NCBI GenBank assembly: GCA_000727475.1
Contig: KL647288.1
Span: 1,632,156 to 1,696,155, forward strand
From: Sarcocystis neurona
Taxonomy: Eukaryota; Apicomplexa; Conoidasida; Eucoccidiorida; Sarcocystidae
Length of the DNA stretch: 64,000 nt
Direction: 5' to 3'
A program made the position numbers and the translations under genes. Of this stretch, positions 23,039 to 35,824 are shown piece by piece. The notes below the pieces were generated by a model. It saw only the letters and a list, made by a program, of their open reading frames with translations, was not told where the DNA came from and ran no database searches. Positions within the stretch are counted from its first letter, which is position 1. Each line of letters begins with the position of its first letter.

Positions 23039-24522
23039 TTCCGCCTCACGTGCAAAACTGCAGCACGCGCTTCACTTCAGTCCTACCGATAGCAGCAGCA
23101 GCATACACCGCAGGAGGAGGAGGAGCAGCAACGGCACATAGACGCAGCCGACGCTCCACCAGCAGCACCGAGGTGCACCACGAAGATAGCGAAGCAGAAG
23201 CCGCAGAAAGCGAGGAAACAGCAGCAAGAGGAGGCAGGCGGATGCAGAACCACAAGCGCCACACGGACGACCACACAGAAGCGCTGCCGTGAAGCAGTCA
23301 CAGCAGCAGCAGGAACTGCTGAACGGAATACAACATGTGGGAGGGAGTGGCAGCAGGCTTGATCAGGAGGAGAAACAACCCGAGTTGTCGAGTCCTGGGG
23401 TTCTTGTAATATCCGCAGCACGGCGTATTTTCACGCATATACATCATATCCACCACCGTCACTTTACGTCCCTGCACGCATACATACACCGGTGCGCTGA
23501 TGCATGCACCTATGAGCTATCTTGTCTAGTATCTGGCGTCCACGGCCGCACGTCTGCATACATACGAGGAATACATATATATGAAGAAGACATTAGAGAA
23601 GAGAAGCAAGAAGGTGTCCATGGCGAAAAACAAATGGCGACGTCTACGAAGAGAGCCGCGCTCCCATCAGCATGGGCGCGTGAAAACACTCCTGCGCCCC
23701 CGCATGAGACGCACATCCACAGGGGAAAGTGTTCGTTGATATTTCATCACAAACAAATATACGCACGTAAAGGATACGAACATCTATAGAAGTTCACGTT
23801 GCTATATACATATGTGTATATGTCTGGGGATCTGGTGATACACGAAGAGAACGAGATGAGCAGCTGTGAACGTGTACACGCCAGAAGATGAAGAACTGCC
23901 AGTGTACTCCTGGGGGAGAGGGTTATGGCAAACCCGTGGAAGGAGCGCGGCCTCTTTCTTGTCGAGGGTATGAGTCCCTGGGTATGTCTCTGCTGTATGG
24001 CGCTCTGCTGCTTCAGCTGGCAAACGAGAGGGCACCGTGTAGTGTGAGCTCGCACTGCGCACAGAAAGGGCTGTTTACCGAGGACAGAAAGCGTAACGGC
24101 AGGTATCAAGGCAGCGCAGCACCCGGCAAGAGAAACGACGGCACTGGTGCTGCCGCATTCTTTATTCTGCTGCTGCGACTGCTGGGGAGATGCAGCAGCA
24201 CGTTGTATGCGCCCGCGGCGACTTCAAATCCAGCTGCAGCCGCAGCTCTGAAAACGGCGCTTCTTCTTCTTTTTCCTGCTGCTGCTGCCGTCCCCTGGCT
24301 GTGTTGCTGCTGCTGTCCAAGAACAGCCGGGTGCCGCAGCCCTGCCGCTAAGTCGCGGCGTCACGGTCACGAAGCAGAGGCACACGCACGAGAGAAGCGG
24401 CAGAGGGTCTGGCTTCCCCGCCTCCGTCAGGTGTTGCTGATCATATTTTCTTCCTCCTCCTCTATTCTCTCTCCGTCTCTGTTCGTGCACGGCTGCTGGA
24501 CAAGCCACGAAAGCAGCTGCTG
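23039..24522. other. Upstream region of the clathrin light chain gene
   Basis: A CAG-rich plus-strand patch (23090-23340) lies directly upstream of the light chain ATG and may be its 5' untranslated region or another gene's exon. From 23400 to 24110 the DNA is mixed, with TA words. At 23888-24541 a 217-codon plus frame with Leu/Cys/Ala runs is probably chance. No promoter element could be identified by eye. Confidence 0.5.
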
Positions 24523-24732
24523 TTGCAGTGTGCTGTTTTGAGGGGGCAACGCAGTTCTCTTCTTCTCGCCTTGCTGCTCCTGTTTAGCGGCGGCTGCAGC
24601 ACCGGCTGCTATTCCCCTCTCCTTCCTGCGTGCGCTCCCCCTATTCTCCTGCAAAAAGTGTCGCTGCTGGCAGAGGGACTGGTGGCAAAACTAAGGCTGC
24701 TGCGGTTACCGCTACGCAGACGAACGGACCGG

Positions 24733-24975
24733 ATGGATACGGCGTCGTATGTTTCGGCAGCCGCGCCGGTAACAGCAGCGGCCACACAAAAGCAGCTGCA
24801 GCGCCGCAGGAGCAGGTCCGGATGGGTGGCAGTGAATGAAGAGAAAGGCCAGGAATATAGGCGCAGCGGAGGTCTAGATGAGGAAGAGCAGCAGAGAGCC
24901 AAAGGAGACGACTTCATGGCACGGCCGTGGCTACAGTGCGAGCAGGCGGTATGCCTGCAACGAAGAGGCGTGTGA
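24733..24975 (+). CDS. Hypothetical exon-like open frame
   Basis: From ATG 24733 this frame encodes 80 residues: Ala/Gln start (VSAAAPVTAAATQ), then a charged, less repetitive part with SGWVAVNEEKGQEYRRSGGL and a Glu/Gln cluster. CAG lies on the same strand. No donor was found at the end and no family is recognised. It may belong to the same transcript as the exon-like pieces at 25.2-25.7 kb. Confidence 0.25.
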   Translation: MDTASYVSAAAPVTAAATQKQLQRRRSRSGWVAVNEEKGQEYRRSGGLDEEEQQRAKGDDFMARPWLQCEQAVCLQRRGV

Positions 24976-26500
24976 CAGCACTCCGCAGCAGAGGTGCACG
25001 GGTAAAAGACGGAAAATTGCAAAAAGGCCTGCTCATACGTTCCTAGAAAAGAGGAGGTAGAAGGGGAGACAGAGAGAACAGTGAAAAGCGAGTAGTTGCT
25101 GTTTCTTCGGTGTCTGTACACCCGAATAACCGTAATCGTCCTCCCCTTCTTGATCGCACCCCCACCTCCAGCAGCTGCAACCGGGACTGCAGAAACAGCT
25201 GCAGCAGCTACTAAGCAACCGGGCACGTGGCAACAGCAGCTACACCGGCAGCAGTTGTAGTAAGTCGGGACGTGCAGCAGCAGCAGGGACACAGCGACAG
25301 CAGCCGGGGCAACAGCAGCTGCCCCAGCAGCAGCAGCAGCACCGACACCATCACTATTGCTGCAGTGCCGGAAACACGCGCACGTGGGCAGTAGCAACCG
25401 CAACTGCATTGCGCGCACACGTATGTTAGGAAGGTCAACAACAGCTTCTCTACATCCAGGAAAAGGAACTGTAATGCTGGCAGCAGCCGTATACATCAAT
25501 CGCAGCACCAGCAGCACCACTGCGGGTGCATCTGTAACGGTAGTACCCGCAGCGGCGGCACGAGCAACAACAGCAGATGCGAGCTACTACTACCGCGGAA
25601 GAACAGCTGCTGCTACTACCCACGTACTAGCGTGTGCTTGTGGACAAGAGAAGAAGCCGCTGGCCCCCCAGCATCCTCATTCCCCGCAACAACGAGCACC
25701 AGCACCGTAAGGAACGCGCCGCCAGAACGAAATCAGTAGAAGCGACGCAAAGATTAGCGCGTGAATACTACCCGCAGCAAGACCTTGTAACATCATATAA
25801 CAGAGCAGCAGCGCGTGTTACCACGGTCTGACCCGGGAGCAGCAGTCTATTAAAATATTTCTCTTCAGAGACAGAGGCCGCGATGAGAGCAGGTGCGCCG
25901 TCGCCTGTGTCTCGCGGGACAGTGGCGGCCGTGTCTGCCATGCATACGGAGTTCGTACTTGCGTTTCTGGTACTCGTGTGCTGCTGTTTGGGTGGAGCCA
26001 ACGATCCATCCCGGTTCTGCCGGTACTGCGCCTGCGGCTACAGATGCTGCTGCTGCTGGTACTGTGTTGCTGCTCTTGCTCGTTTTTTTGCGCTGTCGTT
26101 GCTGCTTCCTACGCAACCGTGCCGTGACTGTGAATTATGCGAAGGGCGGCCGCTACGGAGTTGGTCAGACTAGGAGAGTGGTTTCTACTGCAGCACTGAA
26201 GCAAAGTGATTCGCTTCCGCTGAACGCAACGGCGCTCTGCATCCTTGTCGCTGCCACCACATCAGTGTCAATCTTCCACAGTGGCTGCTGCTGTATTGAC
26301 CCCCTCTGGGGTACCCAAGCTGCACTGCTCGCTCTCTGCCAGCATTCGTGCTGTTGCTGAAACCTATTTACGCTGCCACTTGGTGCGTCGTTGTCTTGAA
26401 GGCTCCCAGCCGCGCGAGCCTGCGCTGGGCTGCGGCCTCTGTCCCTTCGCCTCTGCTTGCCACTGCTGCGCTGCTTCTGTAGACGCCACATTGGTGTGGA
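24976..26500. other. Exon-like CAG/GCN-rich segments, strand unresolved
   Basis: On the plus strand an Ala/Gln piece at about 25180-25258 lies between a pyrimidine-rich AG acceptor and a GTAAGT donor. A frame through 25357-25706 (Ala/Thr/Ser-rich, AAAVYINRSTSSTTAG) runs into GTAAGG. AG at 25867-25868 after TATTTCTCTTC then opens a phase-compatible frame ending at 26127 in a Leu/Cys hydrophobic stretch. However, minus frames 26001-25768, 26116-25865 and 26491-26165 look equally protein-like, and CAG switches strand at about 26040. I therefore give no gene model. Confidence 0.35.
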
Positions 26501-29500
26501 CGCCGTGGGGCTCTCTCGCAGACTGTAGGTGGCGGACGGACGCAGACTCCCTGCTGTGGATGCGTGTTAGTGTACCTAAGACATCTGCGGTTGATGTGCA
26601 GAAAGATATGTGGAAAGGAACATACGCACCTGTAGACAAGAAGCAGAGAGACATGCTGCTACCTTCGCCGGGAGAATCGAGACAGACGTACACATACGTA
26701 TCCTGTAAATCAAGGCAACGTACACATACTTACGCGTAAAGAGACAATCACAAGTATACCACACACACACGTACGGGATAGCACAGCCCACACATGGCTG
26801 GCGACTGAGACGTATTGTTCCGGTGAGACCAGCTGCAATAGCTGCATTACCTGCATTAGATGCCGTGCAACTTGTGCTCGCCGAGCAGCTGGCCCAGGCG
26901 CTCGTCCTGAAGATTTAACTATTCAGCTGCAAATCGCGTTTGCCAAGCATCGTCAACCGGCCACAATGAAGCGACAGCTCGTGCTACTGAAGCAGCAGCA
27001 GGACGTGGTACCAGTGTTGCAGTATTGCGAGGGAAGCGTGAGGAAGCAGTAAAATGGCTTTCACGTGCTCCTACCGGTGCCTGTTGGGTCTACGTCGCGG
27101 CTGGCGCAACCTTGGCCGCAGCCTTTCTTCGGAACAAGAAGGACAGTGACGTGTCCACATTTTCTGTCAAAAAACACGGACAGTGATACGTCGAGGCAGC
27201 AGCCCGTGACGCCGCGCTGTTCTGCACGTGCTGATGCTTGAACATATGGAATATACCTGTTGCTCCGAACTGCGACGGCCACGTAGTGCCTACCATCGTT
27301 CTCTCACTCAGGCTTGTAGAGATGCTGCGCTCAGAGGAGTTGGCGGTCCAGCACGTACGTAGTTATCCTGGTGTCCCTGCACGCCGCGCGTGCTGCTGCC
27401 GCTTCAGTTGGTAGAATTTCTCTTGGTGTTCGTGCACGCCATGCTAATGCACCTGCAGATTGCCGCTGCAGATGCCACGTTCTTTGATCTTCCCCTCGTA
27501 GTGGGGCTGCTCCACAGCTACGAGGAGGACCTCGGCTGCGCTCACAGGTGCTGCTGCGCAGCTGGCTGTCCGGCCTCGGCCACTGCGGGGAATTCCCCCT
27601 CTTACTTAATTCCTGTCCTGATGAAGGGCTGTCGGTGCTTGCTCGTGTAATTTGGTTGTAAAAAGGCGATATCAGCTAGCAAAGCACCACCCGGCCCCAC
27701 GCTGAACGCCTAGCTGCCCTTGTAGCTGCGCCAGAGACTGTTGCTACGGCCAGTGCACTCCTTAACGTTTCATCGCCCCCACGTGCCTTGCGTATTCCGA
27801 AAGGCTCTTCTGGTCCTGCGGCTACTACTTCTGCTAGGGCCGCTCCTGCAGCTGCTTCTGCTGAGCTTTTGTTGTCTTTCGTAGCCATGTTACCGACAGG
27901 TCCACACGTGTGAAGACGCCCCTGTCAAACCGAGAGGACAGCGGCTCCCTGATGCACACTTGTCTCCTGTACTCGCCTACAAGACGAGACGATGACTGCG
28001 GCCGAATACTACTGCCTAAGTTTTAAGGAAAAAAAAGGACGTGCGCATCCGCCTATACGGCATACCTTGTACTGCGTGTAATCTTGCCGGCTGCCGAAGT
28101 CCTTCAGCAGCTCTCTCCCTACTCGATCCAGACGTGTCGAAGCGTCTGCTGCTCACAGGTTCCTGCACAAGGTGCCTCTCCGTGTGTGGCCCGCCCTTCC
28201 TCATATATGTTTAGAAGCGATAAGCAAACCACTTCTACGAAGAACTGCTGCTGAAGCCATACAGTCGGCGTGCTTCTTTTCTCGGGCAGTGCCTGTATTC
28301 CTAATAGGAGAAGTGTTCTCCAGGGTTCTACGAAAATGTCCGTAAGGCTTTCAGCTCCTGTACCAATGCAAGCTTGGCTCCTGCCTGCACGCTTACATCA
28401 GTATTTTGTCAGCACTACCTCGTAGAACCCAACCGTGCTTCCAGGTTTACGCGAAACCTTCTGCGATGGCAAAACAAATCGGTGCTATGGGTTCGCTTGT
28501 TCCTGCGTTACTAGAGTTGTTCATCTGCATCGTTTATGTGTCAACTGTATTACTGGCCGGCGAGGTAGAACATCTGTATCCATGTATATACACGTTCACA
28601 CTCGCATACACATATAAATGTATCCGTATACGTATATATGGACGAGGCGCTGCACCTTTCTCGTCTATATCATTCGTGTAATCGTAAAGCATTCGTGTAT
28701 CGAAAGTATTTAAGAACTACAGAAAGTACAAGAGCCCGCAACCACGCAAGGAATGAGTCATCCCATCCTTTCCTCTAGTCAACCGAAATTAGCATTTTGC
28801 CTGCTAATGCCGCGTGAATCAATTTCAGCTTCTACCCTTTCTAAACAAACACGTGTGTAGGCTTGCAAACTTACACATGCGAATGGCCACACGTGTGTGT
28901 GTGGAGGGGTACATTGTCAAACTGCTGATATTTTCAGGGAGATGTACATCATAAAGGACACAAAGTAAATAGACGTGTACACCCATGTATGCACAGTCCG
29001 ATCAAATACTGCTGCGGACCGCCGTTGTTGCGAGGGCAGGGCGCGCCCCGTCCGCGGGGGGAAACAACTCTGCGCACCGGGGGAGAGCCTGTGGAATAGC
29101 TGATTGTCACCCAGCGCAACCCGAGCGGTATCCTGCAGTTCAAACCAGTCGTCGAACTTGTCGAAATCTATATCTGGGGCGTGTCCGTCCTAAGGGCCCG
29201 TCACCCTAGACTCCACCTCCGACCTGGTGCGGGCAAGTACTGCTTACACTGTCCCCAGGTGTGTACGTCCCCGCTTTCGTGCACGCAGACACCTTCTCAC
29301 GCCGACCAAGCAAATGTTTCCACACACCTACGCGTTGCATATTCTTCCGCGTGGCCACGTACATGCAAATACATACTTGTGGTCACGCACATACGGAGAC
29401 AAGAATGTGTTGCAGACACCATGCACGAATGTGTAGACGGTTGCTTTGTTTAAGGAGCAGATGTCTAGACAGATTTTCGTGCTACACACCCCTGCTGCAC

Positions 29501-30439
29501 ACACACACACACACGCACACTCTTAAATGCGTTCAGGCTGGGTATTCCAGACGTCCACTGTATGTATGGACGTTGCTGTAGTATCGAATATGTCACGCAG
29601 GTACACACACATACACGCGCACACCTTGTTATGAAAAAAAGCAGACGCAGGGAACGCTAGGTTTGCCATGCAAACGTGGAGACGTAGGTGCTTTGAAGAC
29701 GCCGTGGCTGCACACACGGTGACGAAGCCTCCCGTATCTCGCGGTGCACGCGGCCGCTTCTTGTAGGTGCTAAACGACGTCTGCGACAACCATGGTTGCG
29801 GCTGGATTTGTACGTATGTCTGTCCTAACATAAACACACATATATGCATGCAAGTTTTGGTGACAAAACACCTACCAGCGCGTTCACGGCCTTCGCACGT
29901 TCAGGCTTCGTCGGCGTGTGTACATCCGCGGTGTCTGCAAAGCACGTAGGTCTCCACGTTTGGAGTTGCACGTCTGCACCTCTGTTCACGGCATACACGT
30001 ACACAGAATTGCACGTAGGAAATGCTTGCGCTCGAGTGCATACATGCAGCCCCGAGCTTATGGATATAGACGCGTGTATATGTATCTCCGTGTTGACGTC
30101 AAATATTGATTTACGTACACTATTACATACCAAGCACGCGCAAACACGCTTAGCCATCATCCTGCCCAGTTGCTTTTGTCAAACGTTCTTATATGCCTGC
30201 GCGCGCATACTTTTTAGAAGCCGTCCACCTTGGACAGGTGTAACCATACACGGGATAAGTGTAAAGCTGAGCACGTAGGAGTGGCGTCGGCATACAAACA
30301 TGTCTCCCTAAAAGCTGTGCAGGTCGAGGCGCAGTAATGAGGCGGACAGATTCGTCCGTTCAGATCTACGGCATCTTCTACAAGCTTGCTAGCGTGCCAC
30401 AGACCCAAAAAACTCGGCGCCTACTTTTCTCCCCTGCAG
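26501..30439. other. Gene-poor DNA with interrupted Ala-rich frames
   Basis: Plus-strand islands read as Ala-rich protein without runs of a single codon: about 26820-26920 (AIAALPALDAVQLVLAEQ), then after a one-base frame change about 26925-27170 (ATARATEAAAGRGTS and VYVAAGATLAAAFL), ending at a TGA with coding-like sequence beyond, and about 27690-27910 (LVAAPETVATASALL). They lack an ATG and paired splice sites. From 28200 to 30400 I see only TA/CA-type words and a GC-rich, possibly structured segment at 29010-29130; nothing is recognised. Confidence 0.4.
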
Positions 30440-30585
30440 TACTTTGCGCAACGTGGTGGCTGATCCAGGATATGCTCAATTTGTACACGAAAGCGTATTC
30501 AAGCCAGTACAATCTCGTGTGCGTGCGCTCACCCGCGAGAAGGCCCCTCAATGGACTGTGCCTCGTGCAGAGGTGACGAACAGAG
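30440..30585 (+). CDS. Internal exon of an unidentified gene
   Basis: A 146-nt open segment lies between a pyrimidine-rich acceptor (CTTTTCTCCCCTGCAG, ending 30439) and a consensus donor (CAGAG then GTAAGTG at 30586). Read as one leading base plus codons, it gives RNVVADPGYAQFVHESVFKP, then a basic/hydrophobic stretch with TREKAPQWTVPRAEV. Codon use is mixed, unlike the triplet repeats. No family is recognised. Its end phase does not match the 31639 exon directly, so another exon would lie between. Confidence 0.38.
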
Positions 30586-31638
30586 GTAAGTGCAGATGTA
30601 AGCGCCACTATTACACAACCCGCTCTGTTTATGTTGCTGATATGACTGGGCGGGGCACATCAGGATGCACGTCGCTTTCAATGGTGTATGCGTACAACTT
30701 TCGACGAACGTTACTGTAGCTCGATGTGCGCGGGCATGTGTAAACGGCGCATTAAATATGTGTATACATGTGTACACGTGCATATATACACACTGGTGGA
30801 TGGTACAAAAATACTCCGGAAAGATGGATTTCAAAGACATACACAAGTGAAAAACTGTCTAAAAACGTTCACAGTGAGACGCTGCACGGCCAGCGTAAGT
30901 GTCGCATTTCACACGCCCTCTGTAAACAGCCTAAACCTACGTCTGCGTCTAACATAGAACTCTGTTGTATAGTTCAGATAGAATGCCCTCTCACCAGAAT
31001 GGATGCATCAGCATTACGAATTCCTACATGTGCTGGATCCGTCTGAGTGCACCTACTCGTCCACGATTTCACAGAGTCGGTCACATATTTCGAATATATG
31101 CACTTATGTATATACCTTCCTTCAAATACACATTATTATATGTGTAAACCTCTCACGAGTACACGTGTGAGTGAGTTCTGAGGGTGTGCATGTTTCCTGT
31201 GTACGCACGACTTGGTCACTGGACATCACGCATGTTAGTACGCGTGTATCATTCGGCATACATTCTCGTTATGATGAAGAAATATACGAGTGACTGTAGC
31301 GTGCGTGCAGGTTCAAATTGTACGCTAGGGCACACTCGTTTATATATCCTTATTCAGTCACATATGCATAGACGCGTGGTTACATGTTCCACATGTATGT
31401 AGTGTGCACCAATTCCTCTGTAGACACATGCATGTGCATACGTGAATGCGCCTTCTGCTCGCCTCACCGCGAAACGCACATCTGCCTGGGGGCATGTATG
31501 TTGCTGTACGTGCCTGGGTGCTTCGTCGATTTGCGAAGACTTCCTACTTTTTGTGGGTCGTCCGTTCTCCACGGTTTCTTCAAATATCGCCGATGTAGAG
31601 AAGTCTAATCTCGGTTCTTGTCTCGCCATCATCAGCAG

Positions 31639-31801
31639 TAGACGGTTTGTTTCTGGAAGCAGCAGAGGAGAGTGGCCAGCAACAGCAGCACAGGAAGTGG
31701 TACCGCAGCAAGAGAGAGTTCTGCGTACGGTTAGAAGGCTTCCAGTAGAGTACACTCAGGAAGTATACACGTGTGCACAGAGCTGCAAAAGCAAGCAGTG
31801 A
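31639..31801 (+). CDS. Exon-like segment, unidentified
   Basis: It follows a good acceptor (CTTGTCTCGCCATCATCAGCAG, ending 31638 of a longer pyrimidine-rich stretch). The frame gives RFVSGSSRGEWPATAAQ, then a Gln/Arg/Val stretch ending PVEYTQE, with a weak GTATAC donor at 31763 or a TGA at 31799. It is probably part of the same plus-strand transcript as the neighbouring exon-like segments, by strand, spacing and composition only. Confidence 0.28.
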
Positions 31802-31859
31802 TCCCTCATACGTCCACAATAGCACGCACAGACGACGTAAAACCAACCACTTCTCTGAG

Positions 31860-31971
31860 GTAGAACAACGACGCCAAGGCACAGAACTATACGAGACTCA
31901 TAAATGTGAGTGCAATCGAGATTACACGAAAGAGCTGGAGCAGCTTAGCCTGCAGTGCGGAGTCTGCTCAC
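31860..31971 (+). CDS. Exon-like segment, unidentified
   Basis: An acceptor after CCACTTCTCTGAG opens GTA-GAA-CAA, and the segment runs to a GTAAGC donor at 31972. The 37 codons contain a Cys pattern and a charged helix: ETHKCECNRDYTKELEQLSL followed by QCGVCS. No zinc-binding family could be assigned. The next open segment (32195-32425, Ala/Val-rich with ENIPARTVAGGVLSLVEATT) is in the same direction. Confidence 0.28.
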
Positions 31972-34900
31972 GTAAGCATGAATAATAATGGCATTCACGT
32001 TAGAGCAGTGCCCCTCCGCGAACCGTTGTACCAGCAAGAGTAGAGCAGAGTGTCACAGACCCGAGTGCTTCGATGGCAGCACCATCGCTGCGAGACAGTG
32101 CTCAGCACCTGCGAAGACACAGCAGCCCAGGCGTCTTATGGTCAAGCGATACAGAAAAATAGAGCAGTAGCAGCGACAGCAGCGGTCGCGAACTTTGACC
32201 GTCGTACTGGACATCACACCATTGTTCGAAAAAGCTGCACAATATGCAACGGCAACAGCAGTGCCACGACATTATCTGCCGCAACCGCGAAGAGTGATAG
32301 AAAACATACCCGCACGAACAGTGGCTGGAGGAGTATTGTCCTTAGTGGAAGCGACGACGACGTGGTGCCACGTTGAACGGCTCTACGGTGTAGCACAGCA
32401 AAGACACAGTTGCAGGGTTCAGTAGCGAAATACTGGTCTGCCATGAATGCCTGTACACAGACACGACTAAAACTACATGTACATGTCGGACCACCTACTG
32501 TTGGAGCCCGTGATTACCCTCATACCCTATTTGAAGGGGGCACTCCATGTAAAAGCAGGTCCACAATTATGTTCGCATGCGCTGATGAAGTCTCCTGATA
32601 AAATACACCAGCTCCCTTCTTCAGCCAAGGAAACCCGGAAATCGTAGGTCGTGCTCTGTCTTCCTGTCCCGGAGACACACTCAAGGCACTGAATAATAAA
32701 ATTTCATTCTTTCCCGCTGGCGCTACTGCTCTTGTGTGGTGCGAGAACTGCTGCAAGTGCACTCTACGAAAAACAGGAAGAGACACCGCAGGAGTCGCAG
32801 TAACAGGGGAGGAGGTGTCTCAGCGAAAGTACTGCATATGCGCGGGTGATAGAAGTGCGTGCAACGGCAACAGCAAGTCCCTCAAAATCCAAACGCCACC
32901 AATGACACGTGCGGCAACACCGGCTGCATCAACAGGTGCAGCAGCACGGCTGCAACGACACCAGCTGCAGCGGGGACAGCTGCAGCAGGAACCTCCAGGG
33001 TATCACCCCACTGTAGCAGCGAAACCGACGAACGATCCAAGTTACCGCGTGAGCAGCCCACACAAGCGGTTGATTCAAAGCTGGCAGAACTCACCTGGCA
33101 GCAAAAGTCCGAAGCGCATGCCTAGCATCTACAGGAGACGCTGTACGGGGGAAAGGCTGACCTCCCTTGATGGGGAGGACGGGGTCCGTCGCCTGTACAC
33201 GTGCAGCCCTGAGAGTGAATGGAACACGTCCTTGAAGGCATGGAGGGCTTGTCCAAATGAAGGTCATATAGTACTTCAGCTGTAAGAGAAGACCGATACA
33301 TCACACCATTCGAATCAGTTCCCTTTCGAGCGATACAGGAAGGTGTGCTGACGCAGCAGGGTAGTGAAATCGTTTGCGCGGTCACCGTGAGAAAGAGACG
33401 GGCTTGAAGCTGTAAGACCTTTTTATTCTTACTTCACCTTCGAAGGCGATCGCAGAACAGGGTCAGAGCGACTCTGAGTCGCCCTCCAAAAGGCATGTTG
33501 CCACCTGTGTCTCACTCTTTATCCTTCTTTGTCCAGATGCGCTGCTGGTAGCTGCTGCTGTTCCAAGCATGACCGGCAGCAGCACGGGACACGAATCTTC
33601 GTCCTCTTTCTTTAGTTCAGAATCAGTCGCCATGGAGCTGTGAAGCCGCGGCGGACGGCAGAAGCTAGCGCACGAAAAAGGAGCATCATCACAGTCTGCT
33701 CAACACCACAGTCTGCGCAGAAGAAGAAGCAGCAGCACACTAGCAGCAGCGACTCGATAAGCAGTAGTAGCACGGTGCAAAGAAGCATCAAGACAGATCC
33801 ACTTGTTGCAGCTGCAACAGGGGGAAGAGAAAAAGAGGCCTTTCACGTTGTGATCTCACGGCATCTCGGGCTCAACGAGCAGCTTCGACGCGAGTGCACA
33901 AAAACAAAACGAGGACAAGGGATACGCTGCGGCAGCAGCCACACTAGCAGCGGCAGCGGCGAGAGAGAGACATCTTGCACCTGTTGGTGGACGTACCTGT
34001 TATTACTAGCTGTGTTTCGGGTGCCGGCGATACTAAGAGGCAGTAAGATGCAGCCGCTCGCCGCCCCTGCGGGAACAACACGAGCGGCGTCATCAGCAGC
34101 GGTGGCAGCAGGGGTTAACGGCAGGAGAGTAACGTCTCAGCATCCTCTTCTGACGCTGCAGCATTCTCGTAGTGTTCACGAGTATCGGTCTGACATTTAC
34201 TTCTCCCTCCCTCTCCGTAGCGCTCTGTGGATGTCCTAGTGTGCAGGCTTGTATAAAGTCTTCTACAGGGATGGAGGTCGCAGGCAGTAACCAGGATAAG
34301 TATGTGACGCTGCAAGACATACGGAAAGTGGAGAACAGGGCCGATGAAGAACCGAAGGTCCTTTCCAACCATGCTGGAAGAGCACAGCACGCCCACGTGA
34401 CGCAGCAGGCCTGCGCAGGTGCAAAGCGAAAGACGCTGCCATGACAGACCAGCGGCACAGATTCCTCCAATAAAGGGCGACGCCACCGTTACAAGCGAGT
34501 CTCTTTGCCAGTGAAAAGTCTGATCAAACGGGCCCTGCTATCCATCTGATGCGACCAAGTGCGGCAGGTGCCGCTACTACCCCCAGCCGCCACGGCAGCT
34601 GCTGCGGATGTTTATCGTCCGCTACTCCTGGTGTACAGCGGCGGCGCCTGCGGCCGCGGAACTGGGAATTGTAGACACGTTGGGTCGCTGGTGGTGGAGC
34701 ACCAGTACCAAGCATCACTTTTTTTCTCATTTTGATTTGAAGGTCCATCACGCTCGCCGGCGCGACGCTGTAGCAGTAGCAGCCACAAATAAGTTTCCAT
34801 TCTGGTGATACTGCTTTGCCATTTACAAGCTCAGCAGCAGTGGCAGCTGCTGAAGGCACGTCGAAGTCTTCCATGCCGCACAGTCAGAAGTGATCCACCC

Positions 34901-35560
34901 TCGTACACGCGATAACAGGGGGTGCTCGGGCTACCGCAACATCGTCTTCTGCTATCACAGTATCTCTTGGTGGTGCAGCACCTGGTTTAATGCGACATTT
35001 GCACTGAAAGGGTCTACTCTTGCTGGAGTATCGTGCACTCCTTGTTCGGTAACTCGAACTCTTTCTTGAACGAAGTTCTCTCCTGCGTCTGTCGCGCCGT
35101 CTCCTGCTACTGCCGCGGCATAACCAGTGGCTGCTGCTGCGCGAGGCAGTTCCATAGCTGTGTTCACGACTTGTGCTATTGGCGGTGAAAGTGACGTAGC
35201 CGCTCAAGTTGCGGCTGCGTTATCCGCCTGTCTTCTTGCGCCTGAAGACGCCGGCAGGAGACGCTTACGCCGAGGTTCGTGAGCAGTACTCAGAATTCAA
35301 AAGCAGTGCCGCGGCAGCCGCAGCAGCAGATTGCGATGGACAGGAGCAACTGCGGGGACGAAACGGAAATGAGGTTTTGCCCAGTGCAGGCTGAGGCTAC
35401 TACCGAAACCGTAACTCACCGGTATCTCGCTGCACCAGCTGGATCGCACATTGCAAGCGGATGCAGACGAATCGTCGTTTGTTTGCGGGAAGAGCCAGAC
35501 GGGAGCACAAAGCAACGGACGCAGCGGTGTCAAACAGACGAGTCACCAGAGGTTGCATAG
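31972..35560. other. Mixed DNA with further exon-like islands
   Basis: Plus-strand frames at 32195-32425, 32734-33285 (183 codons), 33640-34239 (199 codons, Ser/Gln start, Leu-rich centre) and 35209-35560 are partly protein-like. A minus frame at 35167-34955 (Ala-rich, including AVAGDGATDAGENFVQERV) is equally so. None has two good splice sites or a recognisable domain. The region may hold exons of one or two genes, but boundaries cannot be set from sequence alone. Confidence 0.35.
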
Positions 35561-35824
35561 CAGTTCCTAGCAACGCAAACTGCTATAGGGGCAGCAGGAA
35601 AAACAACAGCAGAACGCGCGACAGCGGCTGAGAAGCACCTGGATGTGAGGGAAAGCGGTGGAAGGCAATGTTCAGAACATCAGCAATACATCAACAACCG
35701 TGCCGTGCAGGTGTGGGCGCAAGAGCAGCAACAGGAGCAGTGTGCCGACGAAGGGTCAAGACGGGCAAGAAAGGTGCTCACCAGCATCAGCGGTAACAAA
35801 CACAACATAGCGAAAGTTCTCAAC
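35561..35824 (+). CDS. Internal exon of an unidentified Gln/Ala-rich gene
   Basis: AG at 35559-35560 opens an in-phase 88-codon segment starting QFLATQ and ending KVLN directly before a GTAAGA donor at 35825. It passes through Ala/Thr-rich sequence, then INNRAVQVWAQEQQQEQC and a basic stretch. It is phase 0 at both ends. It lies 0.8 kb upstream of the RBR-like gene on the same strand and could be one of its upstream exons or the end of a separate gene. Confidence 0.38.

Noticed and set aside
25869..26127. C-terminal transmembrane exon (Leu/Cys stretch)
   Set aside because: The acceptor and phase fit, but the hydrophobic run comes from CTG repeats and equally good frames lie on the other strand.
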